Assembly (NCBI GenBank): GCA_900708905.1
Contig: CAADRB010000081.1
Span: forward strand, 143,028 to 207,027
Direction: 5' to 3'
Source: Hymenolepis diminuta
Lineage: Eukaryota; Platyhelminthes; Cestoda; Cyclophyllidea; Hymenolepididae
Length of the DNA stretch: 64,000 nt
In this document: positions 48,701-61,548 of the stretch, in pieces
Layout of the letters: each line of letters starts with the position of its first letter
Numbering within the stretch: the stretch's first letter is position 1
Notes under the pieces: model-generated
Database searches by the model: none
What the model was told of the DNA's origin: nothing
Seen by the model: the letters and a program-made list of their open reading frames with translations, nothing else
Made by a program: the position numbers and the translations under genes

Positions 48701-51700
48701 CTCCTCTTGAACGGTACTAATAAATAAGTGCGGTTATTATGATCACAGAATGCTTTTACTCCGCCCAAAATGAGCTTTGGAAAACGTATTTATGAGTTGA
48801 ACTGGAAATTATTCCATGTGTTGTAAAAATTATGTTTCTGGTAAAATCTTACAAAACGTTTTACTTCTTACGCTTAAATCAATCGACTGTACATACAACC
48901 TCACATATATCAATCTCAACATCAAGAATTTAAGATCTTTTCGCTCGATGTCTACACTCTGTATCCTTATATTCACTGATCCTGATTAACCCGAAGTGAT
49001 CTCTACTCAAAGGATTGTTTTCCTGGCAAAATAGACAAATATTTCACTGAAATTTTTTTGATAGCGATTGTAACACATGTTAAACGAGAACGATGTGTCA
49101 ATACCGCAGTTTTCCGACCATGTACCTTCAATAACGTAAACAATATCGTAATTTTAAATTGTGTTCTGGTTATTTTAAAGTTTCATGGCACATTTAGGTA
49201 CCAAAGACATAAACTTAACGATTATTCAGTCGGGTTGTTAATATCTCATTTCAAATTGCATAATGCTTTAAAATATGTGTCTATATTTACCGAATAGACT
49301 GGCTATCTACAATGGTTAAAGATAATCAACGGAAAAGAACAGCGGAATTCTTTTCTCATTGGAAGATGGTCGTCTGAAAACAAATGGTCTTCTTTAATGG
49401 ATGTAGAAATTATTACTTGTCACGTTCCAGTACATTAGTGGTTAGTGAAAAATCAGCAAGTAGTCCATACTGTAATCAATAAAATACCTAAGCCTTCAAA
49501 TTTCATCCCATACAGGAAGTCATATTCTAAGGAAGAAATGAATTTCAATGCCGTTAGAGCTAAATGAAAAATTTTCAATCTAGGGAAATGAAATAGCATG
49601 CTCAGTGAATTTATGATTGAAAATATATTCAACCTTGACGGTTGGGAATGGTCGGATTCTACAGAACGGCGTATATTTCTCAAGTCCCATATAGGAATAG
49701 TGCGGCTTTAAAAAATGCTGATTTTATTAGAGATTGAAGTATCTCACAAGTCTACCACAATATTGGAAAGCAAATTTGACTTCATACAGCGATTTGAATA
49801 CACTAAACCTTCCTTTCAACGTAACCTAGACGTCTGTCAGTATGAGGGAAGGCAGCTAAAGTTCCACGCGTTCGTTCACATTTACTACAAGCTGTAATCG
49901 TTTGATAAGTTAAGTACCTCAATAAGAGAGCATTTAAGTGATAAAAGTGGAAAGCGTTTACAGTCATTACATATTCCAGAAAATACAGAGAAACGAAGGC
50001 ACTGATCAAGTTAACCATTACTTTGAGTCTACTGGGCAGTATTAAGGAAACAACAAAACTTACTTTGAGTTCCATCATCGGATGACTAGCAACACGAAGA
50101 GCCAAAGTAGGGACGTAGACTCCACCATAACTTTCACCAATGATGTAGAAATCTCGGCCCTTGAATTCGGGGAATTTTTCGAAAAAGTGAACCAAGGCGA
50201 AGTAGTTATTTTCAGCAACCTAAAACACAAAAAAAAACACTGACGCAAGAGAATAGTGGTAACTTCAGATGTTATTATAAAATCGTTAATTTTAACTTCT
50301 CATGTTCTTCTGACAATTCTTCACAAAAAGAATCGCAGTACTAAACTGGGAAAAGCGATCAAGTATTCCAAAGGTTCTAGGAAAGTAACCTTCAATAAAG
50401 ATCTTTAGACGCTATAATGCCCAAGTACATTCCAAAATTACCGATAAACTATGAAATTTAGAAGGCAGCTATTCGAGCAGAAAGATGATGATAGGTCATT
50501 AATAAATAGCAAGTTCGGATAGATGTAAAGACCTCCAAGAACTCGTACGAAACCCAATATTCCGAGTGATTTAAGAATGCTCAGGTACGTATCAAATTTA
50601 GAATAAAACCCCGTATTCTGCGCGTTCTTTATGTATTCTCTTTCTGTAATTTCCACTTTCTGAGAGCCACTTTTCAATATAGACACACTGTTAGGATTTT
50701 TATATTATCCAGGTATTTAACAAAACAAACTTGAGTCCAAACTGTCCAACATTTTTTAGGTTCGAACTGTCGTTTATGGTTATAACACGATATAAATGTA
50801 TGAGGTGACATGAGCAACCACTCAACTAAACTAACTAGCCAACAGGCAGTTTTGAGGTCATCCAGAAACCAAAAGATTTAATGTTGAAATTGTGTTTTGA
50901 AAAAATGTGGGAATTTTAAAGCGAATTATACACCTTATGAGACAGTAGACAACTCAATGTTTACTATGACTCTTGACATTCTGACTTCATTATATACTTC
51001 TATTGAATACGCACTTTTATCCCGAATTGGATACTGGATTCCGATATAGTTGCTCGCTGAACCCCTGCTTTCTCTGTTGGAGTCTGTATAGATTCTGTAA
51101 TTATATTATTTTCCATAAACTTCTAACCACTGCTTACCACCTACTTGATAGAACTATGATGATTACCATTGTTTTATCATTCAACAGGTAGGCTTGGTCT
51201 GGTAAAAGTAGTATTTTATGAAATAGATACATTAATGAATCTAGAATATAGTCGATGGAATATCCCCCCTTCCACTCGTGTTGTCAATGCCAAGAATTTT
51301 ATTGAGCATTCATTAAATCGATAGTTTATCAGTCCTTATTTTAACATTAATGGCTACCTGCAACGTTGTCATGCGATTACCGATAGCTTTCTGGCCATAA
51401 ACCACACGCTAACGCAGCTCCTACCTGCATGACCTCAGCTCCTCCTTTTTCGACATTCATCATATCTCATTTTTAGTTATGCCAAATATCATGTGAAAGA
51501 AAAGGTCAAACTGACTGACTGATTGCCAATTTAATAGTAAATAGCCATGTTGATTTCTAAAGACGATTTCCAGACTAAGTATTTTGCCTATCTTTACTTC
51601 AAAAGACCGAAATTTAGACATAACCGCTGGCCGATTAGTGGCTGAAATATATCTAATTTTAAAGCTAGTAAATTATATACTTTGGAATTTCTTGCTGTTA

Positions 51701-54110
51701 AGCGAAAGTTGGGCTAGGATTAGCGGTAAGCGCTAGCGGACTTATTTAAAACCCTCCTTTCACTGGAAAGGACATGGATTATCTATAAGTATTTGACCGA
51801 TTAACTCAAACAAAGCAAAATAGTCACAAATCTCGATACTTTTCCGATAGCCGCAGACTATATTTTCTATATTTTTATATACACAAATGCTCCAAATCAT
51901 CCTCACTCCACCATTTTATCCAAATAATTACAATCAAATCCATCGACAAAGACTCCTGCACGATCAAGTTATTGACAAAAATCATTTAATAGTAAGTTTT
52001 ATAAAATAAAGAATGCATACCATATCGTCATCAGTTGTAACGTTGCCATCTCGAGTATACGAGAATCCTACTCCAGCTGGAGCTTCAATATAAACCACGT
52101 TTGCATACTGAAATTAAAAGTATTGATTATAAGTAGTATTTGCGTTTTCGATAACGGACATATTAACTTCCCCAAAAATCAAGATGATAATATATGAAAC
52201 TCAAAAAGAACGGGTTTAACACACTTTACCTGTCATGATAATAAGATTTCCCCGAAATATTAGGCGCTTTATTAATAATTATACAACACCAAAAAGCACT
52301 CTCTAAAATAAGGTTCGGAGCCCGTTCAGTATAATCTACTTATTTCACATGCTCTCCTTAATAACTCTAGAGCCAACTTAATTTACCTAGATAACAAAAG
52401 TGGCCATTGTGAAATAAACTAGCGAAGATATCATCTAACAGCTAGGGCAGTTTATGGAGGTCAGGCAAGGTTAATGGATTGGAGTTGGGCTACATCATTA
52501 ACACGAAGTCATAGATAACGGTTCGATATAGAGGCTATATTGGGGTCAGAACACGGGTCACTCCAAATACCAGCTCGCGGCTACTATTTAGAGCAAATAC
52601 AATAGTTAAACCTCACATCTGATGTCCATTTTGCACATTCAGTGTGTGCAATGGCTGACCACACTGGTTATTTTCAACTTTTAAAGGGGGATGTCAGAAT
52701 TTCCATTTCTCACCAGTAAGACTCCTTGATGCCGCCCATCAACCCATGATGCCTGTAAAAAAACTCCTTTCTTGATGGGCTTTAAAGTCACAGGATGATG
52801 AAAGGCGGCTATACCAGATTATCCCCAATTCTGGGCAAGAGGTTAGGGTTCAAAAGTCACAAGATCAATAATAATTGCGGCGATCCAGTAAACGTCACAA
52901 CTAACTATATAGAACAAAAGTGAACAAGAGAGGGGTACTAGTATGTGAATTTCTTATCAGAGTAGTTCTATATTACTACCCAACTCTCATAGTTGAATGT
53001 TGAAAAGACTTTTAAAGAATAATTAACTAGCATCAAATAAAATACACTCCGTTTAGTACATATTCCTATTGAACAGCATACTCGGAAGTTTGTACTAACT
53101 GCCGAGGCTTTTTTTAAAGTTACGAACCTGGATATACAAAAAAGGTTTATCTTAAAATGGTACGATACTGGTCGATTAGTCATGGTAGCAATTAACACGG
53201 AGAATCACACAAATTTAGAACTGAACAGAGTTGGCCATATTTAAGCTTGTAATTTTAAAATTACCATATATGACTTTGTGAAAATGCTGTCATTAATGCA
53301 AAGTGCTCCTTATTTTAGTTCAAGCCTGATTAGGTGAACACTTATTAAACTTTACCCTCATACACAAACAGATTACATAATTACAGATGTATAAGCGTTA
53401 AATCTTACCTCGTTCCAAGAATAGGGATTCAATTTGAGCCTCTTTGGAGAGTGAATCTACAATTGAAACGAAATAAAAGTGAAAAGTAGCAGATTATACG
53501 GACAGCTAAAAAGGTACCTATAGGAACTGCAATCGATGAATTAGCCTGTGAATTGAACGGTCATCTTACTGCTTTTTGTGATCTAAGAAGCATGTATTAA
53601 AAATATTTTTGTATTTTTTAACTATTATACAAGTATCGCGAAACTCCAATACATCTCTATCGAAATAACTTTCAAAAAATAATGTAGCAATCAAAAGTTT
53701 GGAGTTCTAGGTTTAAACTTCTTGAGAAATCGTTATTTAAAATGTATAGCTGAATTAACAGACTCATCACATAAAATGCAGTCAGATACTCAAGATTCTT
53801 AAGCTAATATTCTCTTCGTCAGAAATCGATAACTTACAAGAAGAGGCCCATTTTCAGTGAACATGCCCATAAGCGATGAGCAACCAGGTCCACCATTGAG
53901 CCAGAGAACTAGAGGTGCGACATCCGAGTCATTCTTTGCTTCCACAAATACGTAATGCAGCTGAATATTATCGCTTGAACCTTGCAGGTAACCCGAATAC
54001 ATTTCAAAGCTGAGTTTCTCGTGGAAACCGGGAAGAGATGTCACTTTGTCAGCACTCGGCCGGGCGCTCACAGCAATTAGGACAAAAAAGAGCAACAAAA
54101 TCCGCTTCAT
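45721..54110 (-). CDS. Serine carboxypeptidase, cathepsin A / lysosomal protective protein-like (family S10), 11 coding exons
   Basis: Exons, 5' to 3' on the minus strand: 54110-53838, 53456-53409, 52107-52021, 50219-50064, 47872-47781, 47742-47649, 47603-47416, 47336-47220, 46634-46445, 46340-46254, 45930-45721. All junctions are GT-AG and in phase, giving 513 aa. Residues 1-16 form a hydrophobic signal peptide ([16 protein letters not shown]), so the product is secreted or lysosomal. Family marks: [10 protein letters not shown] near residues 70-79, the nucleophile motif GESYGG with Ser166, NGDVDMACN with Asp424/426, and GAGHMVP with His489. Cys-rich insert segments ([19 protein letters not shown]) match the animal PPCA type rather than yeast CPY. 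Several N-glycosylation sequons are present. Expected role: removal of C-terminal residues from peptides in acidic compartments. Introns range from 38 nt (47743-47780) to 2191 nt. No frame damage is seen, so it appears functional. Family assignment is very secure; orthology to CTSA is not tested. Confidence 0.95.
52734..52780. repeat. Short inverted repeat within carboxypeptidase intron 3
   Basis: gcccatcaa (52734-52742) pairs with ttgatgggc (52772-52780) inside a G+C-richer 500-bp stretch (52.4-52.9 kb) that differs from the surrounding intron and may be an old insertion. Confidence 0.35.
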
Positions 54111-54111
54111 T

Positions 54112-54230
54112 GGCCTGAAAATCTGGAAAAAAATACTTAAAATAAATGTAAATAACTTAAAACCTTGTCGGATCGAATGTGAACAACCACCGCTCGACTC
54201 CAATTTACGCGGTCAGCCTTAATTTTTTAA
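54112..54230 (-). promoter_or_regulatory. 5' end of carboxypeptidase gene: splice acceptor 12 nt upstream of the ATG
   Basis: Reading the minus strand, a pyrimidine tract ending TTTTTTCCAG lies just before the leader attttcaggccaATG (acceptor boundary at 54123/54122). A second AG (attttcag) lies 4 nt before the ATG. A possible donor (GACAAG followed by GTTTTAAGT) lies about 40 nt further upstream, so this could be a cis-spliced intron of about 41 nt in the 5' UTR. It could equally be a spliced-leader trans-splice site. The DNA alone does not decide between them. An upstream in-frame ATG at 54203 exists but would bury the signal peptide, so 54110 is preferred as start. Confidence 0.5.
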
Positions 54231-55293
54231 AGTAAGCGGTCACTCTGAGTGACCAATAGTTGAATGGACGCCTATTATTGGCCCTTAACTTGAACCGCAC
54301 ATAAGTTCAGCACTACTTATAAACGTTAGTAGCTCTGCTTAATTACTTTTTCTGATTGAAAGTTGAAGCTTTAAACGCAAGTTAAATCGAAGGTAAATAT
54401 TGGAACTAAGGGGATTAATATTCCAATGATTTCTGTTGAAGCAGCTTTTTATTTCAGTGAGAAGTTATATTTTCATATTCTATACAATAATCTTCCGGTC
54501 ATGAACCCAGAAAAGCCAACAACTTACTTCATGAATTTCTTCAGACAACCTTCCAAATGAGATCAGTTCGATGAGTAATAAATTTGTTTTCAATCCTAAC
54601 TTTCCGCCTAAACTTTATGTTGAACTATTTAGTTATTGGCTGTTAAAATCTGGGTAGATGCTGAACTAATCAGTATTTACAAAGATGAGAGCGTAAGAAC
54701 TGATCCAGCTAAGTATCGGTGTGTTTTTCTTCTTGACGCAGTTAGGAAATATTAGGTGTGTGTAAAATAGACCTGTCCTGGAACATTATCAATTGCTTTA
54801 TACAACTCTTTGATGTCTCAAATAACCACACAAAGGACTAAAGTGGAATAATTTCTATTGAGAGGAGGCATCAGATAAAGATTCAAAGAGGGTCCTATGT
54901 TTTATAAGGCAGTATTATAACTTATTTTAAAGGAAGTCAATGCAACGTCTGAGGAATAGAAAGTCAGATTCTGCAAAATGTGAGTGGCCATTGAGACATT
55001 TAGAATATACAGATGAGTTATATTTTATTACTAATTCGAATGGGCATGCAGAAAACTTCCACAGAGATGCAAATTAATACTAGATAAATAATGATATGGA
55101 AATGGTGTGCGAAAGAACAGTTCGGATACACGGAGGTGCAGGTATAGAACAGTCATATTTTAAGTTAGATGAATATAGGATTTATCGGGTGAGTTCCTAT
55201 ACATATATTGACTTTTCTGCAAGTGAGAAAGACTCAGCTGATGATGCTACAAGACTTAATATCATGAAAGTCAAAAAACGGTTAGTGATGCCC

Positions 55294-56083
55294 AGGCCAG
55301 ATCTAGGATCGAAAGTACTTTTAATCAGAACTAGGGCAAAACTCCCTGAACAATTCGTTGAATCTGTTCTTCTTCATTGTCTGTTTACCAGTGTCCATTG
55401 CAAGGTAGATGATAAAAAATTAAAAGTTGTTCGGAACACAGTGTGGTGGATAATACTGGACCCATACAGCAGACGACAGATGAATGATCAGATGACGATA
55501 GGAAATATTTCTCTGAAAAACCTCGCCACATGATTAAAGAAGCATAGGCCTAACCTCTGAGCAAGACCGTACAAAATAGGCGATAAAATCGCCAACATTT
55601 TAGTAAATTCTCAATTACTGAAACTGGGAAAATATAAAGTTTCTCACACGAAGAGCTGATGTTTGGTGAGAGTGGAGGTACGGTTCGAATATGAAATCTT
55701 AACAAAAAATCTATCCCACGCTTACCGGAAGACCAATCGCAAATAAGAGTTGTGAGAGGAAGGAAATAGCCTGCATGTTCGCCCAGTATCATCGACTCTT
55801 CACAAACGTGTGTGAGATGAAAAGACACTGGCTTAGAGACTATCACTAAATCGCAGACATTCCTCAAAAGATTGACATTTCTTGCTTAGTGGGTAGATAT
55901 GTGAAAAGAGTGTGATTATTAAATCATTTAAAAACATTCCACTGGGAATTTCGGTGTATCGGTGATAAGGAATAACTTCAAATATCATGAATGCAATTAA
56001 GACGCTTTCAACCTAATGGTTTCAGAGTCTAGATGTAGTAAGACTTTGGTGCTTTACTTACCCCAAAAACGTTGCTTAAATGG
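55294..56083 (-). repeat. ~790-bp dispersed repeat, inverted copy of 30297-31089
   Basis: The 105-codon ORF (55867-55550 on the minus strand) matches that of the other copy with several missense differences (W>R, S>L, R>H, G>D and others) and no stop. On the opposite strand a 145-codon frame is open here (55096-55533) but stopped in the other copy, so at most one strand is coding. It sits about 1.1 kb upstream of the carboxypeptidase gene start. Confidence 0.85.
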
Positions 56084-58798
56084 CCACTATTAGCCTTTTG
56101 TTTAGACGCTCTCCATGGTTAAAAGTGATACTTCTTTGTGCTATGTCAAGTTTAACGTTGGTAAAGTCTTTTGCTAGACATTTCAACCTTTCGCACAGAA
56201 ATACCAACATCGGAAAGGATGAATTCAAAATTCAAATTTTTAAAGAATTTTTTCCTCTCTATTGAGTGAATAAATTCAATTAGACAGTCCTTCAAATAAT
56301 TACTAATAGGAGATAAAATTTTAATGAATTCTGTAAACTAAAAGTGACTCAGAACCATAACCAATTTTGACCGAAACTATCTGATAACAATGCTTTCGGA
56401 CTTTGGAAATATGTTCAAAGAGTCTATAAAAAAATAACCCTGATAAAATCAGGTGCGCAATGCAAATGCAAAGTCGTAAAATATGGCCAAATGAATTCTA
56501 TTTTACAGTTAATTCTGTCTGTTTAAAATACTGCACAGAAAAAATTAGTATTCACAATAGAAGTTTAGCTTTGGACATTCAGTTTGGCTAAGCTCATTAC
56601 ATTGCGTTAAGGAATGAGCTATCAAGAAAATTCTTGCTAGTTTCATCGATCTACTCTTGGCTGTAAAAATGTAGAAATAAATTGATGAGAAATGTCTGGA
56701 TATTGTAAACATAACCTCTCCCATGAAGATAAGAACAATACAGAGTAAACTATGCTCCTTCTGAGACAATGCCTCCGTAATTCAAACATAGTAAGACCCT
56801 GACCTCATTGTCAGCTATTTCATATCTCCCTACCCTTTTGTATACCCTATTGAACCTATTTCCTGCTCCTGGTATTTAATTAATTCCCCATGATTAAAAC
56901 TTTAAATAATTTTACTACTCTTGGATTGTGAGTTACACAGCAGTAAATACTTAATTTTTAGAGAAAAAGAGTAAAATTTGAAAACTCCAGTCTTGAATGA
57001 CAAATATACTTAGGACGCTCGACTAACGACTGATGTTCCACTGTTAGAGGATCTTGATTTACAATATTTCACAATGCCACATTCAGTCAAAGCTGAGCTT
57101 AGGATTGCTGAATGGAAAGATGTACGAACAATATTTGTCCTATTAGACATTTTGACAGTTTAAATTTCGGATAATAGCAATAATTAGTTAAAATAAAAGT
57201 CATTAGATAATAAAAAAGAAGTTAATTTCGTAAAGATTCGGTTTATAGGGTCCCTATCTTGCTTAAAAAACTGTGTAACACCGGATGGTAAATTTCGCCA
57301 TATACTTTTTATAAGAGTTTTTATTATTTTATAGGAGATAATAAACAAGCATCACAATTACACACCCCGATTCAAGGTGTCAGTCTTTGTTTTGTCTCGG
57401 TGTGGATAATTATCCCATCTTTCTTCCCAGTATACGGGCGAACGTTGATCTTAACCTCTTGAGAGTTAGTCAGCAATCCAGTAGCAGGTTTAGCCATCAG
57501 CCATCAATAATTGCATTAATAATTGCTAATTGGATTTAAGCCATGCTAAAGAAAATGATGTCAAAAGACAATTCTATAAATGTTCCCATTTCGATAAGTC
57601 TGCTTAAAATATTAAAATATTATTTAAACTTTACATACATTTATTTGTAGAAGTTAATAAACCAGAACCAGATCGAAGAACCCAAGACTCTAGCTATCAA
57701 CTAACCACAGTAAACAACAGTTCCAAAAAAGTTGTATAGGTCAAAGTGTATAGAATAGACCACGACGAGTATTCGAGAGAGTATTCGAGAGAGGTGATAA
57801 GAGGGAAGTGTGTGACCGGACAATGAAAAGCGTGTGTCTGCTTAATTTAAATATGTTTTAGTGGTGTTCCAATATATTTATTATAAAATTTTCATTTTAA
57901 ATTCTATATATATACATATATACATAAATATAAACATATACACAGGTATTAAAATGATAACTTTTAAAAATGTGCGGAAAGCACGTTCAGAGGCGTTTTC
58001 GCCCCGCATAATTGGCGTTTTTTGATGTTTACTTTAACCACACTAAACACATTTCTCATATAAACAATGGTCACTTGGCCATTTAATTAATAGAAGATAT
58101 CATGTACCGAGAAATTGCATTTACTGATTCGCCATGGCATTGGTGCGTCATTTTGATATATCTATTGAAGATTCCGTAAATATATTGCAATTCGTATTTT
58201 CATTAAAAGAATTAAGTTTTCGCTAGTTTGACCTTTTCCCACGACAATCAGCTTCAACAGAGCATTTGAAGGGTCAAGACGAATTGCGTAGTTAAGAAAC
58301 TGCCAAATTTCGCCATCGTAAAGTATAGTTTAACTAGGTCAGTGAACCCTAGTGAACTCCGACATTTTAAACTGTGCAAGTTAACGTCATTGGGCTATTA
58401 TATTTGTTCGACTAAAATATCTCCAGGTTTCATCTAAAGATTGGAATGACTTCGAATTCCAATTAATTAAACTGGACTGATTCCGATAAATGCTTTCTTC
58501 TGCTATCGGACGAATTTGAACTTGGTGAAATCAAGAAAACACAAATTATTGCAAAACTCAAAATGTATTGTTTCTTTGAATGGAACACTCTCAAAAATTC
58601 TAAAGACAGAGATTCTACAGCAACTGAAGCTATATAGAAATATCTATTTCAAGACTGAAATCCATTAATTTATCTTACTCACCTACATTGCTAGGAAAGT
58701 TAGACACTGTTGTCCAAGTTATAGCATTGAAATAATCTCTTATTTAAGTGAACTAAAAATACAAACTACGCGTATGACAAGACGATTTGGAAACAAAG
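56084..58798. other. No supported gene
   Basis: AT-rich. A minus-strand 41-codon ORF at 57497-57372 (MAKPATGLLTNSQEVKINVR...) is the most coding-like item but lacks splice or family support. TA-rich low-complexity DNA lies at 57.9 kb. Confidence 0.5.
57767..57793. repeat. 12-bp tandem repeat, two copies
   Basis: gagtattcgaga occurs twice in a row and is followed by a further gag. No function evident. Confidence 0.7.
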
Positions 58799-59070
58799 AT
58801 GCTCAGCTTTAAATACTCCAGTTTCCAAGTAGAGAGACATGAAGAATATCTCTGGAGCTTAAGCTTCAGTTTATACTTCTCTTTCCTAAACATCTTCAAC
58901 ATACTTGTGAAGTTGATTTCTACCGGAGAGTAGTTTTCAAGGAAACAGAAGACACTTGTGCTAATTTCCGTAAATTCAGATTTGATTCTGCCTATTTCAC
59001 GATCCAGACTTGTATAATGACAGAGGAAAGGTCAAAGAATGGGTCGTTTCATCACTCTATCTTCATTTAA
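58799..59070 (+). CDS. Possible 76-aa two-exon ORF with Cys residues
   Basis: Exon 58799-58828 (MLSFKYSSFQ), a 41-nt intron with a weak donor GTAGAG and acceptor gcttaagcttcag, then exon 58870-59070. The latter reads FILLFPKHLQHTCEVDFYRR, VVFKETEDTCANFRKFRFDS, AYFTIQTCIM... to TAA. The second part is open for 75 codons even without the intron and has three spaced Cys. No family recognised; the weak donor keeps confidence low. Confidence 0.22.
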
Positions 59071-61548
59071 TTAAAGTGTTTAGTCGGTATCAACTTATAT
59101 TTACAACTTTTTTCTTACTCGTCCAAACCTAGGTTTGGTACAATTTGCTCCAAATTTTGTTTAAGTTAACCGAGCCATTTCCACATCGTTAATTTTGTAG
59201 CTGTCTCAAACAATTAACTCGGTTTTTGCTGCGTGCTAACGAGCCTTAAATGAATCATGCCTCCAATTCCATGACTTAGCTTTCTCATTCGGCCTGGGAA
59301 AGGAGTTATTTTCGAAAAGCGACTCATATTGAAGGTAAATTTATGGTACTTGAAAGGTGACTCAGGAGAGGGCAAGGCCATATTTTTTTGGCATTTAAAC
59401 AGATCTTTTATTGTCAAGGTTTCTATTCATTTGTATTTATGATTATGGCCTTTGAAAATAAATTACTTATTTCAGGCCTGCAGTGTTGCTGAATAGCATG
59501 CAAGATCATTTCTCCTTCTTAACCATTGAAAGAAAAAATGAAATAGACTGGCGAGACTGGCCATCATGATTTGCAAATCTGGATCATAAACAATAAACAT
59601 CATAGATAAGAATTTGCTCCAATATAGAGGAAGATTTATGCCATTTAAATTTTGGCACACGAACGATCTGCTAGAAAAATATTTTACAACCGAAATAGAA
59701 AAACCAAACTGAATATTCAATAGAACCGTTTTGCAGACTTTATATTTAGTCATCAAACAAAGTGTCTGTGTTAGAAATCTGACTATGTGGCCATTTTTAG
59801 TATTTTCATTTTCTGTTCTCCCCTCCTCCTGCTCCCCCTCCCTCCATCCACCCCAAAATGAATGTCTGGAATCCAAAGCGAAAAGGAAGTCATGGATGTA
59901 AAAGGTGAGCTCACAATTCCATTATTGTCATTATTAAATGAATAATCACGAAATTCTAAAACACTACTGAAATGAGTTAAACTAGTTAACTGAATATCAT
60001 TTACTCACTATCTAATTACTGTTGACAACTCTCATACAAAGAATTTGAAAGGACGCAAAGAAAGTTTTTGACTCTACGTGAAAGCTTTGAATGACTGATC
60101 TTTTTTAGTAATGACTTTTATTTTTCCTTTGAAATGCACGAATTCAAACAGGAAAGGGAAAGAAGGGAATTTGGCAATTCTATCTTGAAAAGAAACGCCC
60201 TGGAAAATGTCTGTTTTAAAGAACTTATTCCGTTAACGAGACAAATTGTTGTAATAAATTTTACTAACTTAATTTTTAAAAACTATCCATTTAAATTACC
60301 AACTAGAATATCACCATTTTTCGTTATCGCAATATGGACAGATAACGATAAGTACAGTATGAGGTTTGACTGTGTTTGACAAGCTTTTTGGAAGCAAAAT
60401 TATTCCTAAAATTGTCCCTTTTTAAGAAAAGTGGATAAATTCTTCTCACCTTCTACCAAGAAATTACGTGTTCGGATATTGGACGGAGAAGGCTCTGCAA
60501 CAAATTTTCATTATCTCTCCTGCTGGAATTGGGACAGTATTGTATCGAAATAATATAATTTAAGGGCGATAAGTGCTCCTCTATTGTATTGGACTCTTGG
60601 GACTACTAGGAGTAATTCCATACCTCAGGCACTTCTAAAGTGGGAAACTTGAAAATTTGAGCAAACATCTATTGTCCTGTGGGAAGTCTGCTTTCAATAG
60701 GAACGTTATCATATTAAATGCTAATGGATTGAATTAGAATGCTTTTGTCATGTGTTCGAAAACAAATATCGAAGAAAACAATTTTGAAAAATATGCTTTA
60801 ATGAGAATAAATAGAGTTCCCATTATTGTTATATGCTTCTGAGCAAAGTTTGATCATTTATAAGATATAGTTAGTTGGATTATCTTTGACTGGGAAAAAA
60901 TTCTTATTAGATCATCCCCTAGTAAATAATTGGTGATGAACTTTAAACCCGCTTCATTTTTATTTATTATTTAAAAGTGTCTCAATATCGATTAACGTAT
61001 TTTGGTCCGACAGTCCCCCCCCCCAGTTCTGTGTCTCGTAGAGAGCTCTGAAATGTTGAAACTATCGTTAATACTTCATAAGTGGACATTACAAACATAA
61101 ATTTGTCCGAGAAACAGGGGAGAGACTCTGAAATGTGGCTGTTACATAGTTAGAGCTCAAAGCAAAGAGCAAAGGGAAGAAAAGCATCTCAAATCTCAAT
61201 AAAAATAAATGAAATAAAACTCTGAACTTATTCTATCCACTACTTTTCCACTGTTTCTTATGTGATTACTTCATTGTTCCTTGTGTTCAAATGAAGTCTT
61301 ACGGTGAAGAATTTTTCATATTTGTCTTTTCGTTGAAAATACATTCCTCATTTATATTTTTTTTGCTTGATTCGCATTTTGTACTTGTACAAACGTCAAA
61401 TAATGCGACATCTATTAGAGATAAACAATTCAACAAAATAAAGCTGTGTGTTTGTGTGACAGGCCAACTGGCTTTAAGTGAAAAGCCATTTTGGTTGACA
61501 TGACAATGTTTTTATTAATCGTCTGTAAAATAATTTGTAAATTTTTGA
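59071..61548. other. No supported gene
   Basis: AT-rich intergenic DNA downstream of the 61.5-62.7 kb gene model. The 134-codon minus-strand ORF at 59876-59472 has a purine-rich start and no recognisable domain. Confidence 0.5.

Noticed and set aside
57372..57497. 41-codon minus-strand ORF (MAKPATGLLTNSQEVKINVR…)
   Set aside because: Coding-like composition, but an ORF of this length is expected by chance and no splice partners were found.
59472..59876. 134-codon minus-strand ORF
   Set aside because: Begins in a purine-rich low-complexity tract and shows no domain or splice context.
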